From Nelumbo lutea (taxonomy: Eukaryota > Streptophyta > Magnoliopsida > Proteales > Nelumbonaceae): 64,000 nt of DNA. The stretch covers positions 144,231,017 to 144,295,016 of the forward strand of contig JAKGHH010000001.1 in the NCBI GenBank assembly GCA_022828595.1. Direction: 5' to 3'. A program made the translations under genes and the position numbers. The notes beneath the pieces were generated by a model. That model was not told the origin of the DNA, did not search any database, and saw only the letters and a list, made by a program, of their open reading frames with translations. This document shows positions 45,045-55,029 of the stretch, one piece after another (within the stretch, counting starts at the first letter, position 1; every line of letters begins with the position of its first letter).

Positions 45045-45645
45045 AAATACCTTTCACTTGGTCCACAAGATGCAACAGAGGAAGCTCCTACTGAGTTATT
45101 AGGGATTCTATTTGACAGTGCTGAAATATGGAAACATGATTCTGTATTTGGTGCTGTTAATCAACTTGTAGCAGCTTTATGGCTTGGTGGAAGAGAGGCA
45201 AGATACAGTGCTGCCAAAGCATTGTAGAGCCTGTTTTCCTCAGACCATATCAGGAATGCAGAAACTTCTCGACAAGCTATTCAACCCCTTGTCAAGATTC
45301 TTAGCACTGGCTTGGAAAAGGAGCAACATGCTGCTATTGGTGCATTGGTTAGGTTATTGTGTGAAAGTCCATCGAGATCCCTAGCTGTTGCAGATGTTGA
45401 AATGAATGTGGTGGATGTTCTTTGCAGGATCCTTTCATCAAATTGTTCAATGGAGCTGAAAGGAGATGCTGCTGAGTTGTGTTGTGTCGTTTTCAGCAAT
45501 ACAAGAATTAGGTCTACAGTAGCTGCAGCTCATTGTGTTGAACCTCTGGTGTCTCTTCTTGTAACTGAGTTTGGTCCTGCTCATCATTCAGTGGTCTGTG
45601 CACTTGATAGAGTACTAGATGATGAACAATTGGCTGACCATCCTC
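45045..45645 (+). pseudogene. Fragment of cellulose synthase-interactive (CSI1-type) ARM-repeat protein
   Basis: One continuous frame of about 200 codons reads [20 protein letters not shown], then [77 protein letters not shown] and [15 protein letters not shown]. This corresponds to consecutive armadillo repeats in the middle of the roughly 2,150-residue CSI1/POM2 family, which links cellulose synthase complexes to cortical microtubules. The only break is TAG at 45225-45227. Similarity stops after DDEQLAD (about 45640). No U-box, C2 or other CSI1 part is found, so this is a fragment. A copia element is inserted 60 bp downstream. Confidence 0.8.
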
Positions 45646-45702
45646 TCCATTTCAGCAACTTTGTGAATAATCCAGAGTCTTTTCTGATTCCGGATCATTA
45701 GT

Positions 45703-46007
45703 TGTTGGAGCAACGGAAGTGTGGTGGTAAAAATCAAAGGAAGAACCAAAAAAATCTGAAGAAGAGAAGAGGAATATGAAATTGGAGAGAAGAAGAGAAG
45801 ATGAAGAAACTCACGTGTAGAGTTCTAGGTTTACTTGTTCTTAGCTTCTTGAGCTGTCTTACTAAAATGTTTCAGATTACAAGAAATATAAAGTGGTTTT
45901 ACTTTTATACTCAAGACCTTTCAGCTACCAACTCCCAAGACAACCCACTTAATACAAAAGACAAACATAAAGGAAAATTACAAACTTACCACTCTTACTT
46001 TTCAACA
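45703..46007 (-). repeat. 3' LTR of the copia element
   Basis: 305 bp, near-identical to 50309-50610. By eye there are on the order of a dozen substitutions and a few 1-2 base indels between the two LTRs, so the insertion is fairly recent compared with the rest of the window. Confidence 0.95.
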
Positions 46008-46016
46008 CCCCCTCTT
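46008..46016 (-). other. Polypurine tract of the copia element
   Basis: Minus strand AAGAGGGGG directly abuts the 3' LTR (TGTTGAAAAG), the expected primer for plus-strand DNA synthesis. Confidence 0.8.
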
Positions 46017-46769
46017 AATTTGTAATTTTCATTGGAGATCTAAAATGCAGAATCTTTTCAAAAGCTAGGGGCTTGGTGAAGACATTAGCAAGTTGATTTT
46101 CAGTCTTGATGAACTTTAATTCGATCTCTCCTTTCTCAATTGACTCTCTGATGAAGTGGTGTCTCAGCTCAATGTGCTTTGTTCTTCCATGAAAAACTGG
46201 ATTTTTAGTCATTGCAATAGCTGAAATGTTGTCACAGTAGATTGTAGTTGGGCTATCTTGCACAAATTGAAGGTCTTTCAAAAGTCTTCTAAGCCAAATT
46301 GCTTCACAAGATGCACTTGTGGCTGAAATGTATTATGCTTCAGTTGAAGATAGTGCCACAGTATTTTGCCTCTTTGATGACCAAGAGATCATTTTCGGTC
46401 ATCTATGGAACCAGCCCAATCACTATCTGAAAATCTAACCAGCTTGCAGTCATTTTCACTTTCATATTTCAGCCTAAATTTCTTGGTTCCTTTCACATAT
46501 CTGAGTATTCTCTTTGCTGCTCCAAAATGAATTTTACTTGGCTTGTTCATGTATCTTGAAACAATGCTCACAACAAGAACAATATCCGGCCTTGTGTTGG
46601 TGAGATAAATCAAGGAACCAACAAGGCTTCTGTAGATTGATGCATCTACCAATTCGGCTCCATCCTCCTTTGACAACTTTTCATTGATAGCCATAAGAGT
46701 AGCTAGTGGTTCACATATTAACATATGAAATCTTTTTAACAAATCATCAACATACTTCTCTTGGGACAT
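46015..46769 (-). pseudogene. Copia RNase H and end of RT
   Basis: Minus frame 46769-46389 encodes MSQEKYVDDLLKRF, SIYRSLVGSLIYLTNTRPDI, HFGAAKRILRYVKGT and FSDSDWAGS, the end of RT and the first RNase H Asp block. The next block resumes out of frame near 46370 with a stop where EAEY is normal, then IYCDNISAIAMTKNPVFHGRTKHIEL and the C-terminal VFTKPL (frame 46281-46015). A short deletion removes the usual ST-SGY region after DDRK. Confidence 0.88.
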
Positions 46770-47302
46770 AAAAATTTCACCTTTATTTGCTTCACTTGAA
46801 TCCCAAGAAAGTATCTCATTAACCCCAAATTTGTCATCTCATATTCCTTAGTCATTGCTAATTTAAATTCATTCAACAATTTTGGGTTGTTACTTGTATA
46901 AATCAAATCATCAGCATAAAGACAAACAAGGATGAAATCATGCATACCTTCCTTATTGACATAAAGTGATGGCTCATTTGGACTTTTTTCAAATCCATTC
47001 TTATGGAAATATTTATCAATCTTGCTATTCCATGCCCGAGGTGCTTGCTTTGAGCTATACAAAGCTTTTCGAAGCTTGTAAACCTTCTCCTCATTTCCTT
47101 CTATCACATATCCTTGTGATTGTTCAACATAAACTTCTTCTAAATCTCCATTTAGGAAAGCTAATTTCACATCAAATTGAAACACTTGCAGTTTTAGTTG
47201 AGCAGCAAGTGCAAGCACAATTCTGATTGTTTCCATTCCTGCAACTGGTGCAAAAGTCTCATGGAAATCTACCCCTGGCTGTTGGGCATAGACTTTAGCC
47301 AC
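46736..47302 (-). pseudogene. Copia reverse transcriptase
   Basis: Minus frame encodes AKVYAQQPGVDFHETFAPVA, then QFDVKLAFLNGDLEEVYVEQ, KLRKALYSSKQAPRAWN and the catalytic LYADDLIYT. It ends with LGLMRYFLGIQV before a frameshift near 46760, and the following KYVDDLL segment is in another frame. The N-terminal edge upstream of 47302 is disrupted by a stop in the segment before WVNPKAQ. This is the RNA-dependent DNA polymerase domain. Confidence 0.92.
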
Positions 47303-47586
47303 TAACCTTGTTTGTGCTTTTGGATTGACCCATATTCATTGAACTTTGTTTTAATTTGTAAACTCATTTCAGTCCATTCACTTCTTTTTCTTTGAGTTTA
47401 TTTACCAACTCCCATGTCTTGTTTTTCTCTATCGTTTCAATTTCTTCATCCATAGCTTTCACCCAAACTTCTTCTTTTGAAGCTTCTTCAAACTTCTATG
47501 GTTTTAATGCAAGAAATGCAATATCACAAGAATCAAAGATTTCTTGAACTGAGCGTACCTTTCTTGGTAGAGTATCCGAGTTTACA

Positions 47587-48795
47587 TCACTTGGGCTTAT
47601 TTTCCATGGATCTTGGTTTCTTGAACTTGAGGGATCCATTCTTGGATTGAAACTTGTTGAGCTTTTCTCTTTTTTTTTTTTTTTTTTTTTTAATCAATAA
47701 AACTTCAACTTGTTGAGCTTGATTGATCTTCTTGAGTTTGTTGGACTTGCATTTGATGTAGTTGTCATGCTCATGGTCATTGGGCATCACTTCTTCCTCT
47801 TCTACAACATATTTCTTTGTTTGTAGAGAATTTTCTTCAAAGTTCCATGCCCCCTCTTCATCAAATATTACATCTCTTGAAATTACCAACTCATTTGTAG
47901 TTGGATTCAGCAATCTGTAACTTTTGGACTCATCATTGTAACCAAGGAAGATACATTTCTCACATTTGCCATCAAACTTTTCTCTCTTCTTTGAGGAAAT
48001 GTGAGCATAAGCAATGCGGCCAAACACTTTAAATGAGATAAGAACAGGCTTCTTTTTATGCCATGCTTCAAAAGGTGTTTTATTTTGCACGGCTTTGGTG
48101 AGAGAACAATTTAATATGTGAACAGTAGTATGAACTGCTTCAGCCCAGAAATTTTTGGAAAGATTTTTACCTTGCATCATGCTTCTTGCCATTTCTACAA
48201 TGGTTCTATTTCTTCTTTCAACTACCCCATTTTGTTGTGGAGTATGTCTTACTGTCAATTCTCTTTTGATACCTTGTTCTTCACAAAAATTCCCAAATTC
48301 TCTCCATGTAAACTCTTTTACTCTATCAGTCCTCAAAGCTTTTAATTTGTGATCACTTTGCTTCTCAACTAAAGGTTTGAATTGAATAGAAATAGGCAAT
48401 GCTTGTGATTTTGCATCTAAGAAATATACTCACATCATTCTAGTAAAATCATCAACAAAGAGAAGAAAGTACCTCTTGTTGTTGAAGGAAGGTGTCCTCA
48501 TGGGTCCACAAATGTCAGCATGAACCAGCTCCAATGGTGCCTTTGAATGCCATTATTTCTCTGAAAATGGTAGCCTATGATGCTTCCCATAGGCGCAACT
48601 TTCACATACTTTATGTTCTCTATCAATTTGAGGAAGTCCAATCACCATACTCTTATGATTTAACAAAGAGAGACTTCTGAAATTTAAGTTTCCATATCTC
48701 AAGTGCCATAACATGGACTCATCCAACTTCTCACTTTTCATCCCATAGTTTACATCATAGGAGGAAACACCTTGTTTGTAGCCATTTTTACTCAA
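47587..48795 (-). pseudogene. Copia GAG-pre-integrase and integrase
   Basis: 48795-48553 encodes the zinc-binding pre-integrase part (LWHLRYGNLNFRSL...CESCAYGKHHRLPFSEK). The DDE core follows: HADICGPM and FVDDFTRMM near 48500-48430, LRTDRVKEF near 48330, and GVVERRNRTIVEMARSMM near 48220. Nonsense codons lie after SEK (about 48552) and at the Trp position after TRMM (about 48430). The linker to RT carries a small A-tailed insertion at 47665-47707. Confidence 0.9.
47651..47721 (-). mobile_element. Tiny retroposed insert with A-tail and 14-bp target duplication
   Basis: AACTTGTTGAGCTT occurs at 47651-47664 and 47708-47721. Between the copies lie 43 bp dominated by T22 (A22 on the element strand) plus about 15 other bases. 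The net gain is 57 bp (19 codons), so the copia frame stays open and reads a Lys-rich run. This is what a severely 5'-truncated LINE-mediated insertion would leave. Confidence 0.7.
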
Positions 48796-48992
48796 GCAAT
48801 GATTTGACCTTTCTTATTATCAGTTATTACACGTTCGTCATTGTCAAAATGCACCTCATAACCTTTTTGTTTTACATCATAGGAGGAAACACTTTGTTTG
48901 TAGCCATTTTTACTCAAGCAATGATTTGACCTTTCTTATTATCAGTTATTACACGTTCATCATTGTCAAAATGCACCTCATAACCTTTTTGT
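48749..48992 (-). repeat. 122-bp tandem duplication in copia pol
   Basis: 48749-48870 and 48871-48992 are two copies differing at only a few bases. 122 is not a multiple of three, so the duplication shifts the frame between protease and integrase. Confidence 0.93.
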
Positions 48993-50248
48993 ATAATCTG
49001 TCCAACACTAAGCAAATTTTGAGTCAAATTGGGAACATAAAGAACATTTGAAATGAGTTTAGCATTACCTTGCTTAGTTTGGACTGCAACAACTCCCTTT
49101 CCTTCAACACTTTGGAGTTTGCCATCTCTAAGCTTCACTTGAGAATTGACATGTTCATTCAGCTCAAGAAAACATTCTTTGTTTCTCGTAATGTGGTTAC
49201 TACAGCCACTATCCAAATACCAAACTTCTTTTGGCTCTTGTTGGGTATTCATACAAGAGTAAAATAGATGATTTTTTGAATCATAATTTTCAGTATAGTG
49301 GGTTTGTTCTTTCTCCTTAAATCTGCAATCTTTTGGGGCATGAACATGATTTTTGCATTTTTTACATCTGAAAAAACATTCTTGGGGAAAATGGTTGTCT
49401 TTCTTGCAAATAAAACAACTATTGTTTTGCTTTTCACCTCTTCCTCTTCCATACATCCTACTTCTTCCTCTTCCTCTTCCATTATTTTGGTATCCTCTTC
49501 CTTTGCTTTGATATGACCATTCTCTTGGAGTTTCTTTCTCACCATCATTCTTTTTCTTTTTTGCAATGGTGAGTTTGGATTGAAAAGCTTGCTCCAGTGA
49601 AGAAGATGAGAATTTTTTCATTCTATCGTCGTGAGTTTAAAGTGAGCTCATTAACTCATGCATGAATAGTTTAGTCAAATCTTTGGTTTCTTCTATGGCA
49701 GCCACCACATGGTCAAATTTAATTGATAAACTCAGAACTTTTTTTACAATTTTTTCATCTGAGATAACATCTCCATAAGTCCTAATTTGATTTACAATAC
49801 CAACAACTCTAGAAAAGAACTCTTGAACAAATTCACTTTCTTTCATCATAATATTATCAAAATCTCTCCAAAGAGTTTGAAGTTTTATGGATATTACCTT
49901 TTCGGTGCCCTGAAACTCTTTCTTGAGAATTTCCCATGCTTCTTTTGAGCTTTTGGCAGCCATGATTCTTGGAAAGATTGTTTTACTTACTACTTGTTGA
50001 ATATGGTACAGGGCTCTAGCATCATCTTTCCTATTTTCTTTGTACTCTTTCTTGTCTTCAGTCCATGTTGCAAGTTGCTCCCAATTTTTTGGTTCTTCGT
50101 ATCCTTCTTCTACCAGCTCCCAAATCTCCTTGAAGATGAAAAATGTTTTCATTTGTATGCTCCAATAGTCATAGTTTTCTCCATCAAAAATAGGAAGGGG
50201 AAATTTTTGAAAATGATCTACTGCAGAGCTGCTGGAACTTGATGCCAT
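48914..50248 (-). pseudogene. Copia gag and protease
   Basis: The gag start is chosen at ATG 50248-50246 (MASSSSSS), giving the usual ...PIFDGENYDYWSIQMKTFF capsid beginning. It continues through AWEILKKEFQG and the FVQEFFSRVVGIVNQIRTYG region. A nonsense codon at 49637-49639 interrupts it, and the same frame then resumes. CFICKKDNHFPQEC (a CX2CX4HX4C zinc knuckle) is followed by a second Cys cluster and the protease site WYLDSGCSNHIT. The frame ends at a stop at 48911-48913 in the 122-bp duplicated segment. Confidence 0.92.
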
Positions 50249-50290
50249 GAAAGGTTTTAGTTTTTGTTTTGAATGGATGAATGGATCTTT

Positions 50291-50302
50291 GCTCTGATAC
50301 CA
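50291..50302 (-). other. Primer binding site, initiator tRNA-Met
   Basis: Minus strand TGGTATCAGAGC, the classic copia primer site complementary to the 3' end of initiator tRNA-Met, six bases inside the 5' LTR. Confidence 0.95.
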
Positions 50303-50308
50303 AAAACT

Positions 50309-50610
50309 TGTTGGAGCAACGGAAGTGTAGTGGTAAAAATCAAAGGAATAACCAAAAAATTCTGAAGAAGAAAAGAGGAATATGAAATGGCAAGAAGAAG
50401 AGAAGATGAAAAAGCTCACGTAGAGTTCTGGGTTTACTTGTTCTTAGCTTCTTGAGCTGTCTTACTAAAATGTTTCAGATTACAAGAAATATAAAGTAGT
50501 TTTACTTTTACACTCAAGACCTTTCAGCTACCAACTCCCAAGACAACCCACTTAATACAAAAGACAAAACATAAAGGAAAATTACAAAAATTACCACTTA
50601 CTTTTCAACA
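50309..50610 (-). repeat. 5' LTR of the copia element
   Basis: 302 bp, partner of 45703-46007. The minus strand starts TGTTGAAAAGTAAG, and a TATA-like TTTATATTTC lies in the middle. Confidence 0.95.
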
Positions 50611-51753
50611 TTAATTTTCTTTCCATTTCATAGAATTTCAACTGCTTAGGAATTTAGACATTTCAATGGACCTGAATCTTAAGGAGCTATGGCAGCTCCG
50701 GATCCTCAGTATTTCATATCAATCCCCAGGAAACTGTGGATTGTCCTGGGCTAAAACTGTTGGGTTAATTGTTCATTTGAGGATTGATTGGATTTATTAC
50801 AGTTCATTTTGTTTTAGGCCTATTTTCAAAATTGGAATCTTTTATTTTGCTCTCTAATGGTCAAAATTATGGCTCTGGATCCTCAATATCATATCAATCC
50901 TTCATATTAAAAGTCCCAATCTAAAGGTTTTAGCCTCTATTGTGCTGTTCTTGAGGTATTCATTATAGGCCATTGCTGTATTATATTTTGGCAACATCTG
51001 ATTGTTCTCCTTCTCCATCATAGTTTATTAGCATTAGGTGGATCAACTTTCAGAGAATTTGCACTGTAAATTCAATCCATTTAGTGGGAGCCCTGGGAAA
51101 GGGAATTTGTAATCAGTTTGCTTCTCTGAAAGTGATTGTTGCACTTGCAATTTTTCTGCAACACTTGAAATATGAACTGATTACTGATCAGAAGATAAGC
51201 ATGACTACAGGAGCAACAATTTATACAACCAATGAACCAGTTTAGAACTAGCATTTTCTATTGTTGCTATTATTTTCTACCTTTTGTTATTTCTTTGGGA
51301 GCAGAATTGGATCTGAATTTGTTTCCATACACTGAACATCCATTACATTGGGCTTGATGTGGATATAATTCAGGTGTTTTCTGAATGGGTGTCATTAATG
51401 CAGGGCTTGTACATGAAATTGAATCAATGGAAAACTCAGCCAGCATTTGCTTAATCTTCTAGGTAAGTTCTTTTGAGCTTCTACACGTCTCCATATCAAT
51501 GTTGTTAGTACCATGCTGGAAGAATGAACAATTAATTTGTCATATGGAAGTGGGTTCCAATCTGATATGGCTGTACCAGGCCATCTCAGCTGCCAAAAAA
51601 TGGCACTCGAGGACAGCACTTAGTGCTGGTTTACTTGGACTATGACCCAGACACCCACCTCTGTATATGGGAAACCAACAATTGGCTGCTCATCATTCAG
51701 TGGTCTGTGCACTTGGTGGACATGTGAATCTATGTTAAATCTAATGTTGAATG

Positions 51754-51789
<36 letters not shown>

Positions 51790-52176
51790 CTGCATAGATT
51801 CTGTCTCTCAACTTTGTTGTACTTTGCAAAGTCCATCCATATTGCAAGCCAAAGTTTCTGATCTGAGCATTTTTTTCTACAGGTGGAGAGTAAAGACATT
51901 GTTGGTTTCCCAGAATAGGTAATGAATTTAGTGAAGTCTCCAGTATTTCCACAAATCTCATGATGATTCCTTAGATTTTCACTACCTAATAAGTTAACTC
52001 TTCTTGAAATAAATTAGATGTTGTTGTACCAATTAAATTAAATGTAATCATCTCTCACATGGGATTGCTTTATATAACTAGATTAAATGTTGTTGTACCA
52101 TGTACCAACTAAAGAAAAGAAACCTTGCAGTGATCTCATTACCATAGTAATTTATGCTTTCCTTTATGATGCTCAG
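50611..52176. other. Non-coding patchwork between copia and cullin fragment
   Basis: 50687-50733 and 50870-50910 share CTCCGGATCCTCAGTATTTCATATCAATCC-like sequence (direct repeat with differences). 51686-51715 is an exact 30-base copy of part of the CSI1-like fragment (45577-45606). 51757-51785 is (AT)n. 52016-52105 repeats ATGTTGTTGTACCA. No complete gene. Confidence 0.5.
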
Positions 52177-52485
52177 GTTTTTCCTAGTAAAGTGAATGAA
52201 CTTCACGACAAGTACTTATCCTATGTCAATGGCTGCTTTATGCATAATGTAATCTTTCACAAGGTTGGTTTTCTATGCAGTTTTCCTTGGATCACATTCT
52301 TTGATCTATTTCCCTTTGTAGGTTTTTATGCATCAAGTTTCAACTAGTTGAAGTGGATGCTCATTGGCTGTTTTGAATTGAAGGCACTTAACTAAGCTTT
52401 TGAGGTTTTCTGCAACAAGCAAATTGCAGGAATCTCCAGTGCAGAAATGTTTGCAACATTCTGTGACCGTATCCTCAAAAAAGGT
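52177..52485 (+). pseudogene. Cullin-1-like fragment with retained intron
   Basis: Segment 52177-52263, preceded by CTCAG, encodes VFPSKVNELHDKYLSYVNGC..VIFHK and ends AAG/GTTGGT. After about 120 bp of intron-like sequence, 52384-52485 encodes AL, then [20 protein letters not shown] and [10 protein letters not shown]. In order these match adjacent exons in the middle of plant CUL1, the scaffold of SCF ubiquitin ligases. TAA at 52393-52395 is a nonsense change. The splice sites argue for DNA-level copying over retroposition. Flanking cullin exons are absent. Confidence 0.75.
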
Positions 52486-52859
52486 GCAGAAATCCAGTTC
52501 AAACAATCAAACTTGAAAATCAAAATTCATATTCATATTCAAATTCCATTTTTATTTTCCATGAGCTTTTATCATTGTTCTTTGGATCTTCCATAAACTT
52601 GGGCAAGGTATGCAAGATAGTCATTTTGGACATCCCATCCAAGGGTGTGAAGGATCTCCATTTTTTGTTAACTTGATTCTTGATTCTTACATAATCTAAT
52701 TGGTCATGTCCTGAAGTTAAAACCAATTCTTTATTATAGGCTTAAGTCAGAAAGCTGGGGAAAAGTTACATCCATAGCAGTCCAAGTTGGGGTGTAGGGT
52801 CAAAATTATGTTTGAGTTCTTTCGCAACTTTTACTGATGCTGTCATTATTTATTCTCAG

Positions 52860-53041
52860 TTGTCAAGACAGCTTCTATCAGCTTATGGGTATGGTGCTCC
52901 AGAGTTTGAATCTGGTATTTATACTTACGAAAGTGATGTTTACAGCTTTGGAGTTGTAATGTTAGAACTTCTTACAATGATATTGATGCATTGTCAATGA
53001 TGGTTGATCCTTCCCTAAATGGAGCTTACCCTGCATTGTGA
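52860..53041 (+). pseudogene. STRUBBELIG-family receptor kinase fragment
   Basis: After an intact acceptor (TTATTCTCAG/T at 52859/52860) the frame reads SAYGYGAPEFESGIYTYES, then DVYSFGVVMLELLT. This is kinase subdomains VIII-IX as in the SRF/SUB family (APE motif, DVYSFG). The next stretch DIDALSMMVDPSLNGAYPA also matches SRF, but about 25 intervening residues are missing and the frame shifts near 52975. A stop follows at 53039-53041. No extracellular LRR, membrane segment or ATP-binding lobe is present. Another LRR-kinase subfamily is less likely given the DIDALS..MVDPSLNGAYP segment. Confidence 0.75.
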
Positions 53042-53269
53042 AGATGGGATACATATGATGCATTGTGAAGAGAACATTTATTGTACAAACCAAGAATGTA
53101 CCAAATTGAAATTAAGATGTATTTGTGATTCTAATGTTTTGAATGGAGAATGGTTTTTTAGATTTTATTTACAATTGATGTTTTTTTATTTTTGTATTTC
53201 ATTTCGATTTAAATGAATATAGAGAAAACAAGTTATTTGAAGAAAATTAGGAAAAATTAAAAAAATAGG

Positions 53270-53475
53270 TTATTTGAAAAAAAAAAGTATACTTTTATCG
53301 GCAGTCTCAACTACCACTAAAAGTTTTTTTAGCAACAATTTAAATTTTATATCGATAGCTAGCAAAACTATTGCTACAACATCTAGCGACAGATCTTTTA
53401 GTGGCAATTTGTGTCTGCCGTTAAAGTCTCTAGCGACAATTTTGATTGGTGCTAAAAGTCATTTTTCTTGTAGTG
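53270..53475 (-). mobile_element. CACTA (En/Spm) transposon terminus with subterminal repeats
   Basis: Read on the minus strand from 53475 the sequence starts CACTACAAGAAAAATGAC, the canonical CACTA terminus. It is followed by several TGTCGCTA / TGCCACTAAAA / ACGGCAGAC motifs typical of subterminal transposase-binding repeats. The element therefore extends leftward from 53475. The 3 bases outside are TTA. I find no perfect partner terminus inside the window. CACTGGAAACTGCCGCCGC at 40583 is the nearest candidate but weak. Confidence 0.8.
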
Positions 53476-55029
53476 TTATATTATATAAAATAATTTTTAC
53501 TTATCACACTTAATTTTTGTTTGTCTATGAGATCATTTGACCCAAACCACTAACCCGAAACTCAAAGAAAAATAGTTTGATTTCTAGGTTGGCCTTAAAT
53601 TTTGTATTATATTTTCATTCTTATGTATAGTACTTATTTTTGTTCAATATAATGAATGCATAATATTAGAGATGTACCCAATATTTTATTTTTTATAAAT
53701 ATATAACATTAGATGTGCCCAAATTTTTTTCTATATTTTTTGTGGTTCTTTGTATTTTCTATTTTTACAAATTTTATTATTTGACTATGGCACCATTTCA
53801 TTTCTTGGTAGATTTTAAATTTGGCATTCCATTTTCATCATTAATAAAAATACTTTCTTACATTTCATAATTATTTATTTTATTATTTAATTATGGAATT
53901 ATTTATTAATCCATTTGATCCCAAATGGTTGAATTGCTTGCCCACCACTAGTGGGGAAAAAATGGTTTTGTTTTCAAAATATTTATTTTTGTATTATTAA
54001 AATTAACATTGTGGATTTAATTACAAGAATTTAACGATGAAAAAATATATTTTAAATATAGGTTTTAATAAAAGAGAATAAGAAAAAAAATTTATTTCCA
54101 ATTGGTTTTAAATTTTACATTCCATTACTATCATTAATAAAAATATTTCTTATTTATCAAAATTATTATTGTTTAATATGTATTTTAAAAATGCTGTCGA
54201 TTTTTTAATTTCTATTTTTTTCATTTTATCCATTTTTTAATTTTATTATTTAATCATGGCAACAACATTCCATTTCCATCATTAATAAAAACATTTCTTA
54301 TTTATCAAACTTATTATTGTTTAATATGTATGTTAAAATGTTCCCAATTTTTTTTAATTTATATTTTTTATTTTATCTATTTTTGAATTTCATTATTTAA
54401 TTGTTGCAACATGGATTGACCCATTTGACCCAAAATGCTTTATTTTCTTACCACCACCTAGATGAAAACACTATTTAAACACTATTTTTTCTAGGTAGAT
54501 TTTAAAAGTACAAGTTTTTATGTTATTGAAATTATTAATTTATTAAGTATGGACTTAATTAATAGAACTTAATGATGAGAAGAAACAAAAATTGCTTAAA
54601 TATATGATTCAATGAACATGAGTGCAAGTTAATAACTTAAATGTTGGATTTAATGAGAGGGAATTGATTGCATTTAATATCTTAAAATTACCTCTTTTCA
54701 CCTCATTTAATATCAATAACTAATTACCATATTTGCCCTCATTTTTATCAATAAATTTAAATATAGAGGAGTAAATTTTGTCTTAAAAAAATCTAGAAAT
54801 ATTCTTGAGGTCATTCATGCTTTTTGAAGTAGTATACATATGTAATAGAGGTGTTAACGTGGTGAGCCACATGATTAGGGACAAGTGGTGTTGTTTGATT
54901 GGGAGAGAGGAGATTAGATTTAAGTTAATAGGATATCTCAACTGCTCTTAAACCCTGCCAATCCGGCCTGGTAGAAGGAGGATTTGAATCCCTAGATCAC
55001 TGCTACAATGAATTAGAGATATGCTTATG

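Larger units (their letters stand above)
45703..50610 (-). mobile_element. Full-length Ty1/copia LTR retrotransposon, minus strand
   Basis: Paired LTRs (45703-46007 and 50309-50610), initiator tRNA-Met primer site, polypurine tract, and gag-protease-integrase-RT-RNase H in copia order. Flanks TTAGT (45698-45702) and TTAAT (50611-50615) are a near-perfect 5-bp target duplication. LTRs start TGTTGGAG and end TTTTCAACA on the plus strand. Several nonsense codons, frameshifts, a 122-bp tandem duplication and a small retroposed insert show that it no longer encodes a working polyprotein. Confidence 0.96.

Noticed and set aside
54940..55010. tRNA-like GATTTGAATCC sequence
   Set aside because: No acceptor stem, D-arm or anticodon arm could be formed around it.
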